Positions 16,259-24,217 of a stretch of 34,468 nt of DNA are shown here, in pieces. The notes below the pieces were generated by a model. The model was not told where the DNA came from. It saw only the letters and a list, made by a program, of their open reading frames with translations, and did no database searches. The position numbers were made by a program, and so were the translations under genes. The stretch's first letter is position 1; each line of letters opens with the position of its first letter. The DNA is from Nioella sediminis (GTDB taxonomy: Bacteria; Pseudomonadota; Alphaproteobacteria; Rhodobacterales; Rhodobacteraceae): positions 1 to 34,468 of the forward strand of contig NZ_MNBL01000050.1 in assembly GCF_001879695.1 (NCBI RefSeq). The letters are read 5' to 3'.

Positions 16259-17140
16259 CTATCCGGCAACATATGTGGCGGCGGTCGTCAGCGCGTGGGC
16301 CAGTGCGACCTCGGGCGTGTCACCGCGGATTTCAGCGGCGATATGGGCCGCCATGAACGTGTCCCCGGCCCCGGTGATCCGGCGCGGGGTGATCTGCGGG
16401 GGCGCGAGCGAGAGGGTTCGATCAGGCGTCGCATCCACGGCCAGCCTGCCGCCATCGGTGACCAGCACCCGGCGCGCACCGGCGGCCAACAGCGCCTCGG
16501 CCCCGGTTTCGGCGCACCCGGTCGGGGCGCCTGAAATCAGCCCGGCCTCCTCGGCATTCACATAGATCGTGGCACCGGGATGGGACAGGAAGGGCCGCAG
16601 CCTTTCGGCCTTCCCGGGCGAGGCCGGGGCAAGCCGCAGATCAGCATGGGCGAACAGCGGGCTCTGCGCAATCCGGGTCAAAAGCTCAACCGTCAGGTTC
16701 CCGTCAATCGCCATCGGCCCCACCCATGGATCCTCGGCAGAGGCCAACCCGCCGTTTTCCAACGGCTCCAGAATCCGCGCGCCTGCGGTTTCCAGCGAAT
16801 GCGCATCGGCAAGTGCCGCCAGCAGCGTCCCCTGCGCTTCGATGGCCATGTATTGATCGGTCGGCAGATCGTGATCGACCAGCACATGGTCCACCTCGAT
16901 CCCCATACGCGCGCATTCCACCAGCAGCGCGGTGCCCGCCGCATCGTCGCCGACAACGCTCAGCAGCGAGGGCCGCAGCCCCTGCCCCACAAGCGTCATG
17001 GCAATATTCAGCGCCACCCCGCCAGGCAGGCGGGTGATGCGGCCGGGTTTGTCGTTCCCGGCCGCCATTGGCAGATCGGTGCGTCCGATGATGTCCCACA
17101 GGACGGACCCGATGCACAGGATGTCAGGGCGTTCTCTCAT
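16259..17140 (-). CDS. psuK: PfkB-family kinase, probable pseudouridine kinase
   Basis: A 293-residue ribokinase-fold enzyme. The N-terminus ILCIGSVLWDIIGRT and the GGVALNIAMTLVGQG region match the sugar-binding part of PfkB kinases. The C-terminal signature ITGAGDTFMAAHIA holds the catalytic aspartate and anion hole. Family membership is secure; the substrate is inferred from the adjacent psuG, since pseudouridine kinase supplies that enzyme's substrate. ATG 17140 is the first start in the frame with a weak GAGAG upstream. The gene precedes psuG by three bases. Confidence 0.85.
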   Translation of the reverse strand: MRERPDILCIGSVLWDIIGRTDLPMAAGNDKPGRITRLPGGVALNIAMTLVGQGLRPSLLSVVGDDAAGTALLVECARMGIEVDHVLVDHDLPTDQYMAIEAQGTLLAALADAHSLETAGARILEPLENGGLASAEDPWVGPMAIDGNLTVELLTRIAQSPLFAHADLRLAPASPGKAERLRPFLSHPGATIYVNAEEAGLISGAPTGCAETGAEALLAAGARRVLVTDGGRLAVDATPDRTLSLAPPQITPRRITGAGDTFMAAHIAAEIRGDTPEVALAHALTTAATYVAG

Positions 17141-17181
17141 GCGCGCTCTCTAGGCGGGCCAGCCCGCGCCGTCCATGCCTT

Positions 17182-17230
17182 TCATCTTGGCAAAAATACC
17201 TCGGGGGGTCCGGGGGGCAGCGCCCCCCGG
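17182..17230 (-). repeat. Dispersed element copy A: TTGGCAAAAATACCTC core plus GC hairpin
   Basis: The plus strand reads TCATCTTGGCAAAAATACC then TCGGGGGG, followed by the hairpin CCGGGGGGC-AGC-GCCCCCCGG (17210-17230). In minus-strand order the hairpin comes first and the run TATTTTTGCC follows. This copy lies 36 bases after the stop of the solute-binding protein gene and is oriented as a terminator for it. The same core occurs at 21312-21366 on the plus strand, and a diverged form at 20187-20217. Confidence 0.7.
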
Positions 17231-17265
17231 CGGATCGGCGTGGGCCAAAGCCGCGGCGAAACCGC

Positions 17266-19077
17266 TCATTCTTCCTCGTACCACCAGACATCGGGCTGGA
17301 ACCCCAACCAGTCGCCATAGATGGGCAGAGTTTCGGGAAAATGCAGCTCGCGCACATGGGCGATGCGGCTGACCGGAGAATACCAGATCGGGATGACATA
17401 ACGGCCAGAGGTCAGCACCCGGTCGAGCGCCCGCACGGCGGCACGATAGTCATCCTGGCTCTCTGCCGTCAGCATCTCGCCCACCATCGCCTCGATGGCC
17501 GGGTTGCAGACCCCCATCAGGTTGCGGCTGCCCTCCACATCGACCATGTCGCAGCCCCAATAGAGATACTGCTCATTGCCGGGCGACAACGACACGCCGC
17601 GCGCGAACCAGGTCATGTCGAAATCATAGGCGTCCGTGCGTTCCCGATACTGGGCGCTGTCGATGGTCGTCACCGTTGGCGTGATCCCGAGGCGAGACAG
17701 CGATTCCACGTAGATATTGATGATCGCCTGATTCTCGGCCGATCCCTGGCTCAGCACGATCTCGAAGGTGAAAGGCTGCCCGTCGGCCCCGGTCATGACG
17801 CCCTCCTGCACGGAATAGCCCGCCTCCTCCATCAGCCCCATGGCGGCACGGATGCCCGCCCGGTTGGCCTCGCGCCCATCCGAGACCGGGAACTCATAGC
17901 CCTCCAGCGCACCGGGCAGCAGGTCGCCCGCGAAAGGCTCCAGCAGTTCCAGCACCCGGCCCGTCGCCGCACCCGGCTCCATCCCGAGGATCGAGTTGGA
18001 GAAATACGACGTGATACGCGGCGCCAGCCCGCCATTCTGGGTCTGGTTTATGAATTCGTAGTTGAAGGCCTGGATCATCGCCTCGCGCACGCGCCAATCC
18101 TCGAACTGCGGCGAACGGGTGTTCATCACGAAGCCCCACATCCCCGTGGGCCGTTCATGCGGCACCTCCGACAGCACGACCTCACCCGATTGGACCCTAG
18201 GAAAATCGTAGTTGGTTTCCCAGTCGGCCGCATTGGTTTCGCGGATCGTGGTGATCTCGCCGGCTACGAAGGCCTCCCACATGGCGGTGCCGTCGCCGAA
18301 GAATTCCAGCCGGATCTCGTCGATCACATTGGTGCCCCGACGGAACGGCAGGTCAGCGCCCCAGTAATCGGGGTTGCGACGCAGCGACACGAAGCGCCCG
18401 GCCTCGAAATCGTCGATGACATATGGCGCGCTTGAGATCGGGATCGCGTCGATCCCGCTTTCGGTGAAATCACGCCCCTCCCATTGTGCCGCCTGAAGGA
18501 TTGGCCGCATCCCCATGATCAGCGCCAGTTCCCGGTCCGGTTCGCTGAAGCTGATCCGAACGCCGCGCTCTCCCACGGCCTCGATGCTGCTCACCCGGTT
18601 CCACGCGTTCAGGTATCGCGGATGCCCCTCGGTGCCGAGCGTCTCATAGGACCAGATCACATCTTCCACGGTCACCGGGCTGCCGTCCGAGAACCGGGCC
18701 TCGGGACGCAGTTGAAACTCGACCCAGGCCCCGCCTTCGCCGACCTCAACCGATTCGGCCAAAAGGCCGTAGAGCGTGAACGGTTCGTCCCATGATCGGC
18801 CCATAAGCGACTCATAAGCCAGGAACCGCAACTGCCACGGGGTCGATCCTGCGCGGATATGCGGGTTGAGGCTGTCGAAGCTGCCGACCTCTCCGGTCAC
18901 GATTCGCCCGCCTGTGGGGGCATCGGGGTTGGCATAGGGCAGATGCGCAAAATCTGGGGGCAAAGCGGGGTCGCCATACATAGCGATGCCATAGGACGGC
19001 TCTGCCGCGGCCCCGCCTGACAGAATCGCCATGACCCCGAAAACCGATGCAATCTGTCTGAAACAATTCCTGCTCAT
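17266..19077 (-). CDS. Extracellular solute-binding protein, family 5 (YejA-like peptide type)
   Basis: A protein of about 603 residues that would bind peptides or similar solutes in the periplasm for an ABC importer. A signal peptide is visible (SRNCFRQIASVFGVMAILSGGAAA, mature from EPSYGIAMYG). The mature start, with LPPDFAHLPYANPDAPTGGRI and GSFDSLNPHI, is typical of the YejA/microcin C type of SBP_bac_5. Further signatures are LRPEARFSDGSPVTVEDVIWSYE and the fold's C-terminal YWGCDMVDVEGSRN region. I chose ATG 19077. ATG 19116 is an alternative with AGGGAAGAG upstream and a longer N-region. No permease or ATPase gene is adjacent, so its transporter partners are elsewhere or missing. It diverges from the small-RNA candidate. 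Confidence 0.85.
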   Translation of the reverse strand: MSRNCFRQIASVFGVMAILSGGAAAEPSYGIAMYGDPALPPDFAHLPYANPDAPTGGRIVTGEVGSFDSLNPHIRAGSTPWQLRFLAYESLMGRSWDEPFTLYGLLAESVEVGEGGAWVEFQLRPEARFSDGSPVTVEDVIWSYETLGTEGHPRYLNAWNRVSSIEAVGERGVRISFSEPDRELALIMGMRPILQAAQWEGRDFTESGIDAIPISSAPYVIDDFEAGRFVSLRRNPDYWGADLPFRRGTNVIDEIRLEFFGDGTAMWEAFVAGEITTIRETNAADWETNYDFPRVQSGEVVLSEVPHERPTGMWGFVMNTRSPQFEDWRVREAMIQAFNYEFINQTQNGGLAPRITSYFSNSILGMEPGAATGRVLELLEPFAGDLLPGALEGYEFPVSDGREANRAGIRAAMGLMEEAGYSVQEGVMTGADGQPFTFEIVLSQGSAENQAIINIYVESLSRLGITPTVTTIDSAQYRERTDAYDFDMTWFARGVSLSPGNEQYLYWGCDMVDVEGSRNLMGVCNPAIEAMVGEMLTAESQDDYRAAVRALDRVLTSGRYVIPIWYSPVSRIAHVRELHFPETLPIYGDWLGFQPDVWWYEEE

Positions 19078-19155
19078 CTGTAAACAATCCCCTCGATGCC
19101 TTGTTTGCTTATCCATGACGCTACTCTTCCCTGAATTGCGTTTCAAACTTTTCGG

Positions 19156-19185
19156 TTGGACTCTGAGCAAGTGATTGCTTATAAA
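19156..19185 (+). promoter_or_regulatory. Sigma-70-type promoter of the small-RNA candidate
   Basis: TTGGAC (19156-19161) and TATAAA (19180-19185) are separated by 18 bases and each match the consensus at five of six positions or nearly so. This is one of the best promoters in the window. Transcription would begin near 19192. Confidence 0.7.
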
Positions 19186-19191
19186 GGATGC

Positions 19192-19268
19192 ACTGCTCGA
19201 TAGGTTTCTTGCCTGTATGAAACCTGCCTCAATAACTTAACGCCGGCTTCGTGCCGGCGTTTTTTTTT
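19192..19268 (+). ncRNA. Candidate small RNA of about 77 nt with two hairpins
   Basis: Downstream of a strong promoter lies a short transcript with no reading frame. Hairpin 1 is AGGTTTC (19202-19208) with GAAACCT (19219-19225), a perfect 7-base stem with loop TTGCCTGTAT. A single-stranded linker GCCTCAATAACTT follows. Hairpin 2 is the intrinsic terminator AACGCCGGC-TTCGT-GCCGGCGTT (19239-19261) with T-run to 19268. The nearest upstream plus-strand gene ends at 12215, beyond another terminator and 7 kb of opposite-strand genes, so the terminator has no other client. The layout is that of a trans-acting sRNA, possibly Hfq-bound given the U-tail. I do not recognise it as 6S, 4.5S, tmRNA or another standard RNA. 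Confidence 0.7.
19239..19268 (+). terminator. Intrinsic terminator with no upstream coding gene
   Basis: A perfect 9-base stem with a TTCGT loop is followed by eight consecutive T residues (19261-19268). It forms the 3' end of the small-RNA candidate and insulates bdhA, which starts 85 bases later. Confidence 0.92.
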
Positions 19269-19301
19269 GGTCCGGCTGCGCGGCTTTTGCCTCTGTCCAT
19301 A

Positions 19302-19313
19302 CTGCAAGTGCAG
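19302..19313 (+). promoter_or_regulatory. Inverted repeat CTGC-N4-GCAG upstream of bdhA, possible PhaR operator
   Basis: CTGCAAGTGCAG is a symmetric site 41 bases before the bdhA start and overlaps a CATACT sequence (19298-19303) that could be the -10. PhaR regulators of polyhydroxybutyrate genes in Paracoccus and Rhodobacter are reported to bind TGC-rich inverted sites of this type. Given the 3-hydroxybutyrate gene downstream, PhaR control is plausible but unproven. Confidence 0.4.
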
Positions 19314-19353
19314 CATTACGGTGCTGACAAATCGTAAAGGACAGGAGCCTCCG

Positions 19354-20139
19354 ATGGCCATTACCACTTCGCTTGCCGGAAAAACCGCCGTGATCACCGG
19401 ATCCAACTCAGGAATCGGTTTGGGAATCGCCCGTGAACTGGCCCGCGCCGGGGCGGATGTCGTGCTGAACTCCTTCACGGACCGCGACGAAGATCATGCC
19501 ATCGCGGCAGAGATCGCCGCGGAACACGGCGTCACGGCCCGCTATATCAAGGCGGACATGTCCAAGGGGGATGAGTGCCGCGCGCTGATCGAACAGGCCG
19601 GGGCCTGCGATATCCTGATCAACAATGCGGGCATCCAGCATGTCGAAGCCATCGACAAGTTCCCGGTCGAGAAATGGGATGCGATCATCGCGATCAATCT
19701 CAGCTCCGCCTTCCACACCACCGCTGCCGCCCTGCCGATGATGCGCGCCGCCGGTTGGGGACGGGTGATCAATATCGCCTCGGCCCATGGCCTGACCGCG
19801 AGCCCCTTTAAGTCCGCCTATATCGCCGCGAAGCACGGCATTGTCGGCCTGACCAAGACCACGGCGCTGGAAACGGCGGAGGAGCCGATCACGGCCAACG
19901 CAATCTGCCCCGGCTACGTGCTGACCCCGCTCGTTGAGGCGCAGATCCCCGACCAGATGAAGGCCCATAACATGGACCGCGACACGGTGGTGCGCGAGGT
20001 CATGCTGCTGCGCCAGCCGTCCCGCGAGTTTGCCACCGTCGAACAGATGGGCGGCACGGCGGCCTTCCTCTGCTCCGACGCGGCCGCCCAGATCACCGGC
20101 ACCACGATCAGCGTCGATGGCGGCTGGACGGCCCTCTGA
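19354..20139 (+). CDS. bdhA: D-3-hydroxybutyrate dehydrogenase (SDR family)
   Basis: A 261-residue short-chain dehydrogenase that interconverts D-3-hydroxybutyrate and acetoacetate with NAD, as in polyhydroxybutyrate turnover. The cofactor motif GSNSGIG is at residues 16-22, NNAG at 90-93, and the catalytic set is N115, S143, Y156 and K160 (SAHGLTASPFKSAYIAAKHG). The ASPFKSAY-AAKHG run and AICPGYVLTPLVEAQIPDQ are characteristic of 3-hydroxybutyrate dehydrogenases rather than generic SDRs. The ATG at 19354 follows CAGGAG by 6 bases. The longer frame from 19267 would start inside the terminator and is rejected. The patatin gene 111 bases downstream may share the pathway. Confidence 0.9.
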   Translation: MAITTSLAGKTAVITGSNSGIGLGIARELARAGADVVLNSFTDRDEDHAIAAEIAAEHGVTARYIKADMSKGDECRALIEQAGACDILINNAGIQHVEAIDKFPVEKWDAIIAINLSSAFHTTAAALPMMRAAGWGRVINIASAHGLTASPFKSAYIAAKHGIVGLTKTTALETAEEPITANAICPGYVLTPLVEAQIPDQMKAHNMDRDTVVREVMLLRQPSREFATVEQMGGTAAFLCSDAAAQITGTTISVDGGWTAL

Positions 20140-20217
20140 GTCCCCCGCGTTAGCCCCACATTAAGGTTAACGCGCCCCCCTGCCCCTTCTTCTTGGTGAA
20201 AATACTCCCGCCGGAGG
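20140..20217 (-). repeat. bdhA-patatin gap with inverted repeat and diverged element copy C
   Basis: CGCGTTA (20146-20152) and TAACGCG (20168-20174) form a 7-base inverted repeat just after bdhA. It is followed at 20187-20217 by CTTCTTCTTGGTGAAAATAC then TCCCGCCGGAGGCG. This second block resembles the CTTGGCAAAAATACCTC core of copies A and B, with a short CTCC-CGCC-GGAG hairpin beside it. In its hairpin-then-T orientation it reads on the minus strand, where no gene ends, so a terminator role does not fit here. Confidence 0.5.
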
Positions 20218-20250
20218 CGTCCCGACAATGCCACAGGTCAAACCCCGGAT

Positions 20251-21282
20251 ATGACACCCAAACGCATCAACCTCGCCCTGCAAGGTGGCGGCGCTCATGG
20301 GGCCTTCACCTGGGGTGTCCTCGACCGGCTGCTGCAGGAGCCCGGCATCGAGATCGCCGCCATCTCCGGCACCTCGGCTGGCGCGCTGAATGGTGCGGCG
20401 GTCAAGGCGGGGCTCAGCCAGGGCAGTCGCGATCTGGCGCGCGAGAACCTCGCCTGGCTGTGGGAGCAGATGGGGGCGATCACGGATGAGCGATTCAGTG
20501 CCTGGCTCGGGGCCATTTCCCCGCTGGCCATCAGTCACTGGATCGAGACCTCGCTGCCCTTCGCAATCGGTGACGCGGTCAGTCGCATGGTCAGCCCCTA
20601 TAATTACGGGCCGTTCTTCGGCAATCCGCTGTCCCCGATCGTCGATAAGTTCCACTACGAGAACATCTGTTGTGCGGAGGGGCCGGTGTTCTTCGTCTGT
20701 GCCACCAATGTGCGGACCGGCAAGATCCGGGTCTTCGGCGGCGATGAGATCGGCACCAGGCCGCTTCTGGCCTCCGCCTGCCTGCCGACACTGTTCAAGG
20801 CGGTGGAGATCGAGGATCGCGAAACCGGCCAGAGCGAGGCCTATTGGGACGGGGGCTATACCGGAAATCCTGCCCTTTTCCCGCTCTTTGAACCGCATCT
20901 TCCGGACGACATCCTGATCGTAAATATCAACCCGCTGATCCGCCACCGGGTTCCAACAACCGCGCGGGAGATTCAGAACCGGGTGAACGAGGTCAGCTTC
21001 AATGCCTCGCTTCTGAGCGAACTGCGCGCCATTCGTTTCGTACAGCGACTGCTGGCGGATGGGTCGCTCGCCCCAGGCAGCATGAAACACGTGCTGGTTC
21101 ACATGATATCGGACGACGCGCTGATGCGGCAGCTTTCGGTGGCCACAAAGGTCGTGCCGGTTCCGCAGGTGCTGCACCAGCTGTTCGAGGCCGGGTTTGC
21201 GGCCTGCGATGCCTTTCTCGCCGAGCATGGGGACCGCATCGGGCAGGAGAGCAGCGCCGATCTTGCGGCGATGTTCGACTGA
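20251..21282 (+). CDS. Patatin-like phospholipase/esterase
   Basis: A 343-residue hydrolase with the complete patatin set: oxyanion loop GGGAHG (residues 12-17), nucleophile elbow GTSAG (S42) and catalytic aspartate in DGGYTGNP (D200). No signal peptide or membrane segment is seen, so it is likely cytosolic. Patatin proteins hydrolyse acyl esters of lipids. Next to bdhA, it might act on storage polyester or its surface lipids, which is inference. The ATG at 20251 has only a weak ribosome site. It is followed by element copy B, oriented as its terminator, and is convergent with the XRE regulator. Confidence 0.85.
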   Translation: MTPKRINLALQGGGAHGAFTWGVLDRLLQEPGIEIAAISGTSAGALNGAAVKAGLSQGSRDLARENLAWLWEQMGAITDERFSAWLGAISPLAISHWIETSLPFAIGDAVSRMVSPYNYGPFFGNPLSPIVDKFHYENICCAEGPVFFVCATNVRTGKIRVFGGDEIGTRPLLASACLPTLFKAVEIEDRETGQSEAYWDGGYTGNPALFPLFEPHLPDDILIVNINPLIRHRVPTTAREIQNRVNEVSFNASLLSELRAIRFVQRLLADGSLAPGSMKHVLVHMISDDALMRQLSVATKVVPVPQVLHQLFEAGFAACDAFLAEHGDRIGQESSADLAAMFD

Positions 21283-21311
21283 CTACCAACCCGATGCGCG
21301 GCTTGTCAGGG

Positions 21312-21366
21312 CGGGAGCGAGGGGCCAGCCCCTCGCGCTCCCCGAGGTATTTTTGCCAAGCTGAAA
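21312..21366 (+). repeat. Dispersed element copy B: GC hairpin plus TATTTTTGCCAAG core
   Basis: GGGAGCGAGGGG (21313-21324) and CCCCTCGC with TCCC (21329-21342) form a GC hairpin, followed by CGAGGTATTTTTGCCAAG (about 21343-21360) and CTGAAA. Read on the opposite strand it matches copy A across TTCAKCTTGGCAAAAATACC and the following CTCGGGG. It lies 30 bases after the patatin stop in terminator orientation. Confidence 0.7.
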
Positions 21367-21405
21367 GGGGCGCCGACAACTTTAGTCAAATGAGAGGGAA
21401 AAGGG

Positions 21406-22029
21406 TTATCCCAAGCAGGTCACCCAGAGGATCGTCGCATCCTCGGCGCTGACCGAGATCACGTTATGCCCCATGGTGGCGTCGTAATAGGCGCTGTCAC
21501 CGCGGCGCATGTTCACCGGGGCGTAGAATTCCGTGATCAGCTGGATCTCTCCGGTCAACACGTAAAGGAATTCTTCGCCTTCATGGCGCACCCACCCGTC
21601 AAACTCCTCGAAGCTGCGGGCGCGGATGCGGGCGCGGTAGGGCAGCATGGCCTTCTGGGTCAGCTGCGGGGCCAGCATCTCGTGTTCGTAAGTGGCGGTC
21701 GGGTGCGGCTCACCGGCGCCGGTCTGGGTCACGGCAAGGCGGCCGTTGACCTTGGGGTTCACCGTGGGCGTAAAGAGCTGCGGCACCGAGATATCCAGCC
21801 CGTCCGCCAGTTTCTTCAGCGCGTCATAGGTGGGCGACATCTGGCCGTTTTCGATCTTGGACAGTGTCGAGCGCGCCAACCCGGCCTTCTGGGCCGCCTG
21901 TTCCAGAGTCCATTCCCGCTGCTTGCGCAGCTCGCGCACACGAATGGCGAGGTCCACCGGTTGCGGGCGATCCTGCGTGCCGCTTTCGCGGGCAAGGCGG
22001 ATCAGGCTGGGTTCGTCAGAAAAATCCAT
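21406..22029 (-). CDS. XRE-family regulator with C-terminal cupin domain
   Basis: A 207-residue transcription factor. The N-terminal XRE helix-turn-helix (about 27-80) is VRELRKQREWTLEQAAQKAG then LARSTLSKIENGQMSPTYDALKKLADGL. The C-terminal cupin_2 domain (about 125-205) includes HEGEEFLYVLTGEIQL and RRGDSAYYDATMGHNV, which would bind a small ligand. HTH-cupin regulators commonly control nearby catabolic or detoxification genes. I chose ATG 22029; the frame extends to a TTG at 22065. It is divergent from the acyl-CoA synthetase operon across 65 bases, so it probably regulates that operon. Confidence 0.88.
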   Translation of the reverse strand: MDFSDEPSLIRLARESGTQDRPQPVDLAIRVRELRKQREWTLEQAAQKAGLARSTLSKIENGQMSPTYDALKKLADGLDISVPQLFTPTVNPKVNGRLAVTQTGAGEPHPTATYEHEMLAPQLTQKAMLPYRARIRARSFEEFDGWVRHEGEEFLYVLTGEIQLITEFYAPVNMRRGDSAYYDATMGHNVISVSAEDATILWVTCLG

Positions 22030-22094
22030 GCCTGCGCATGTAGCCCGCGGCACCGGGTCTTGCAACTGTCCCGCGTGGGGCCTACGCCGGTTTC

Positions 22095-23576
22095 ATGCCT
22101 CTGCCCGATCCCTGCCCTGCCCCGTTCAACCTTGCGGCCCATGTGCTGGCCCAGGCCCCGCGCCTGCCGGAAAAGATCGGGCTGGCGGTGCTGTCACCCA
22201 CCCGGTCCGATCGCTGGAGCTTTGCGCGGCTGGAGGACCGGGTGTTGCGCACCGCCAGCGGATTGCTGGCGCAGGGGTTGAAACCCGGTGACCGGGTGTT
22301 GCTCAGGCTCGGCAACCGGCCCGATTTCCCGGTGGCCTATCTGGCGGCCATCGCCGTGGGGCTGGTGCCGGTTCCGACCTCTGCCCAACTGACCGGGCCG
22401 GAAATCAGCCGCCTTGCGCCCGAGATCGCCCCGAAGCTGATCCTCGCCCATGACGGCATCGCCCTGCCCGATCCGCTGCCCTGCCCGGTGGTGTCGGATC
22501 TGGAGCCCCTGGCTGACCATGACCGCGCCACTTATCAGATGGGTGATCCCGACCGTCTGGCCTATCTGGTCTACACCTCCGGCACATCCGGCAGGCCCCG
22601 CGCCGTCGCCCATGCGCATCGGGCCATCTGGGCGCGGCGGATGATGCATCAGGGCTGGTATGGGCTGCGCGAAAGCGACCGGCTGCTGCATGCGGGCGCG
22701 TTCAACTGGACCTTCACGCTCGGCACCGGGTTGCTGGACCCGTGGTCGGTGGGGGCGACCGCGCTGATCCCGGCGGAAGGCACCGATCCCGGCGCGCTGC
22801 CCCTGCTGCTCAAACGCCATGACGCGACTATCTTCGCCGCCGCCCCCGGTGTCTATCGCCGGATGCTGCGCAGCCCCGTGCCGCCAATGCCGAAACTGCG
22901 CCATGGGCTGAGCGCCGGGGAGAAGTTGCCCGAGCCGATCCGCGCGGCATGGGCCAGCACGACCGGCACCACGATCCATGAGGCGCTCGGCATGTCGGAA
23001 TGCTCCACCTTCATTTCCGGCTGTCCCGAAAGGCCCGCGCCGCCGCATACGCTCGGCTTTGCGCAGGAAGGTCGGCAGATCGCGATCCTCGATCCTGACG
23101 GGCACCCGCTGCCCAAGGGAGAGACCGGTCAGCTTGCCATCCATCGCAGCGATCCCGGCCTGATGCTGGGATATCTTGGCGATAACGGCTTCGACCTGCC
23201 CCTGAGAGGCGATTGGTTCGTCACCGGCGATATGGTGCATGAGGACGCGGACGGGTCGCTCATCTACCACGGCCGGTCCGATGACATGCTGAACGCGGGC
23301 GGTTTCCGCGTCTCCCCGCAGGAGATCGAGCGCGCCTTTGCGCCCCTGGTCGAGGATTGCGCTGCCATTTCGGTGGAAATCCGAGAGGAGACACATATCA
23401 TCTGTCTGGCGCATGTGAGCGATCTGGCCGATCCCGAGCTGCGCCGGCACGCGGAAAACTGTCTTGCCCGTTACAAGCAACCTCGGCTTTATGTCCGCCT
23501 CGACGCGCTGCCCCGTGGCGGGAACGGTAAACTCAACCGAAAGGCGCTGGCCGCCACAATCAGGGACACCCAATGA
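22095..23576 (+). CDS. AMP-dependent acyl/aryl-CoA synthetase
   Basis: A 493-residue ANL-superfamily enzyme that would activate a carboxylic acid to its CoA thioester through an acyl-AMP intermediate. The P-loop YTSGTSGRPRA is at 160-170, the A5-type motif is HEALGMSECSTF, and A7-A8 is GDWFVTGDMVHEDADGSLIYHGR then DDMLNAGGFRVSPQEIE. The catalytic C-terminal lysine is in GNGKLNRKAL. The layout resembles benzoate- or medium-chain acyl-CoA ligases; the substrate cannot be named. It is the first gene of a four-gene operon and its stop overlaps the next start (ATGA 23573-23576). Confidence 0.88.
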   Translation: MPLPDPCPAPFNLAAHVLAQAPRLPEKIGLAVLSPTRSDRWSFARLEDRVLRTASGLLAQGLKPGDRVLLRLGNRPDFPVAYLAAIAVGLVPVPTSAQLTGPEISRLAPEIAPKLILAHDGIALPDPLPCPVVSDLEPLADHDRATYQMGDPDRLAYLVYTSGTSGRPRAVAHAHRAIWARRMMHQGWYGLRESDRLLHAGAFNWTFTLGTGLLDPWSVGATALIPAEGTDPGALPLLLKRHDATIFAAAPGVYRRMLRSPVPPMPKLRHGLSAGEKLPEPIRAAWASTTGTTIHEALGMSECSTFISGCPERPAPPHTLGFAQEGRQIAILDPDGHPLPKGETGQLAIHRSDPGLMLGYLGDNGFDLPLRGDWFVTGDMVHEDADGSLIYHGRSDDMLNAGGFRVSPQEIERAFAPLVEDCAAISVEIREETHIICLAHVSDLADPELRRHAENCLARYKQPRLYVRLDALPRGGNGKLNRKALAATIRDTQ

Positions 23577-24217
23577 TCAAGCTCGACATCCTTTCCGATC
23601 CGATCTGCCCTTGGTGCTATATTGGCAAGGCCTATCTGGATCGCGCGCTGGAGGCGGCAGGCGACCATCCCTTCGCCATCGAATGGCACCCGTTCCAGCT
23701 GAACCCCGAGATGCCAGCGGACGGTATGGACCGGCGCGCCTATCTGGAGGCCAAATTCGGCGGCAAGGAGGGCGCGGTGCAGGCCTATGCGCCGGTTGTG
23801 GAACACTCGGAAATGGCGGGGCTGAAGATCAATTTCGAGGGGATTGAGCACACGCCCAATACGCTCAACGCGCACCGCCTGATCCATTGGGCAGGGATCG
23901 AGCAGCGCCAGACGCCGGTCGTGTCGGCGCTGTTCAAGGCCTATTTCGTGGATGGGCGCGATATCGGTGATGCCGCGACACTGGCCGAGATTGCCGGGGA
24001 ATGCGGTCTGGATGCCGCCATGATCGCAACCCTTCTGGCGGGCGACGCCGATGCTGACGATATCCGCGCCCGCGATGCCCATGCGCGCGAACGGGGCGTG
24101 ACGGGTGTACCTACCTTCGTTGTCGCCAACCAGCACGTGCTGACCGGCGCGCAGCCGCCCGAGCTGTGGGCCAAGGTGATCGAGGATATTCGGGGCCTGA
24201 TGAAAGAGGCTGAATGA
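23573..24217 (+). CDS. DsbA-family oxidoreductase, FrnE-like
   Basis: A 214-residue thioredoxin-fold protein of the FrnE/2-hydroxychromene isomerase-like DsbA group. The active site CPWC is at residues 12-15 (SDPICPWCYIGK) and the cis-proline loop is GVTGVPTFVV near 177-186. There is no signal peptide, so it acts in the cytosol, unlike classical DsbA. FrnE-like proteins were named from a polyketide pathway and some have disulfide isomerase activity. It overlaps both neighbours by ATGA (23573-23576 and 24214-24217). Confidence 0.88.
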   Translation: MIKLDILSDPICPWCYIGKAYLDRALEAAGDHPFAIEWHPFQLNPEMPADGMDRRAYLEAKFGGKEGAVQAYAPVVEHSEMAGLKINFEGIEHTPNTLNAHRLIHWAGIEQRQTPVVSALFKAYFVDGRDIGDAATLAEIAGECGLDAAMIATLLAGDADADDIRARDAHARERGVTGVPTFVVANQHVLTGAQPPELWAKVIEDIRGLMKEAE

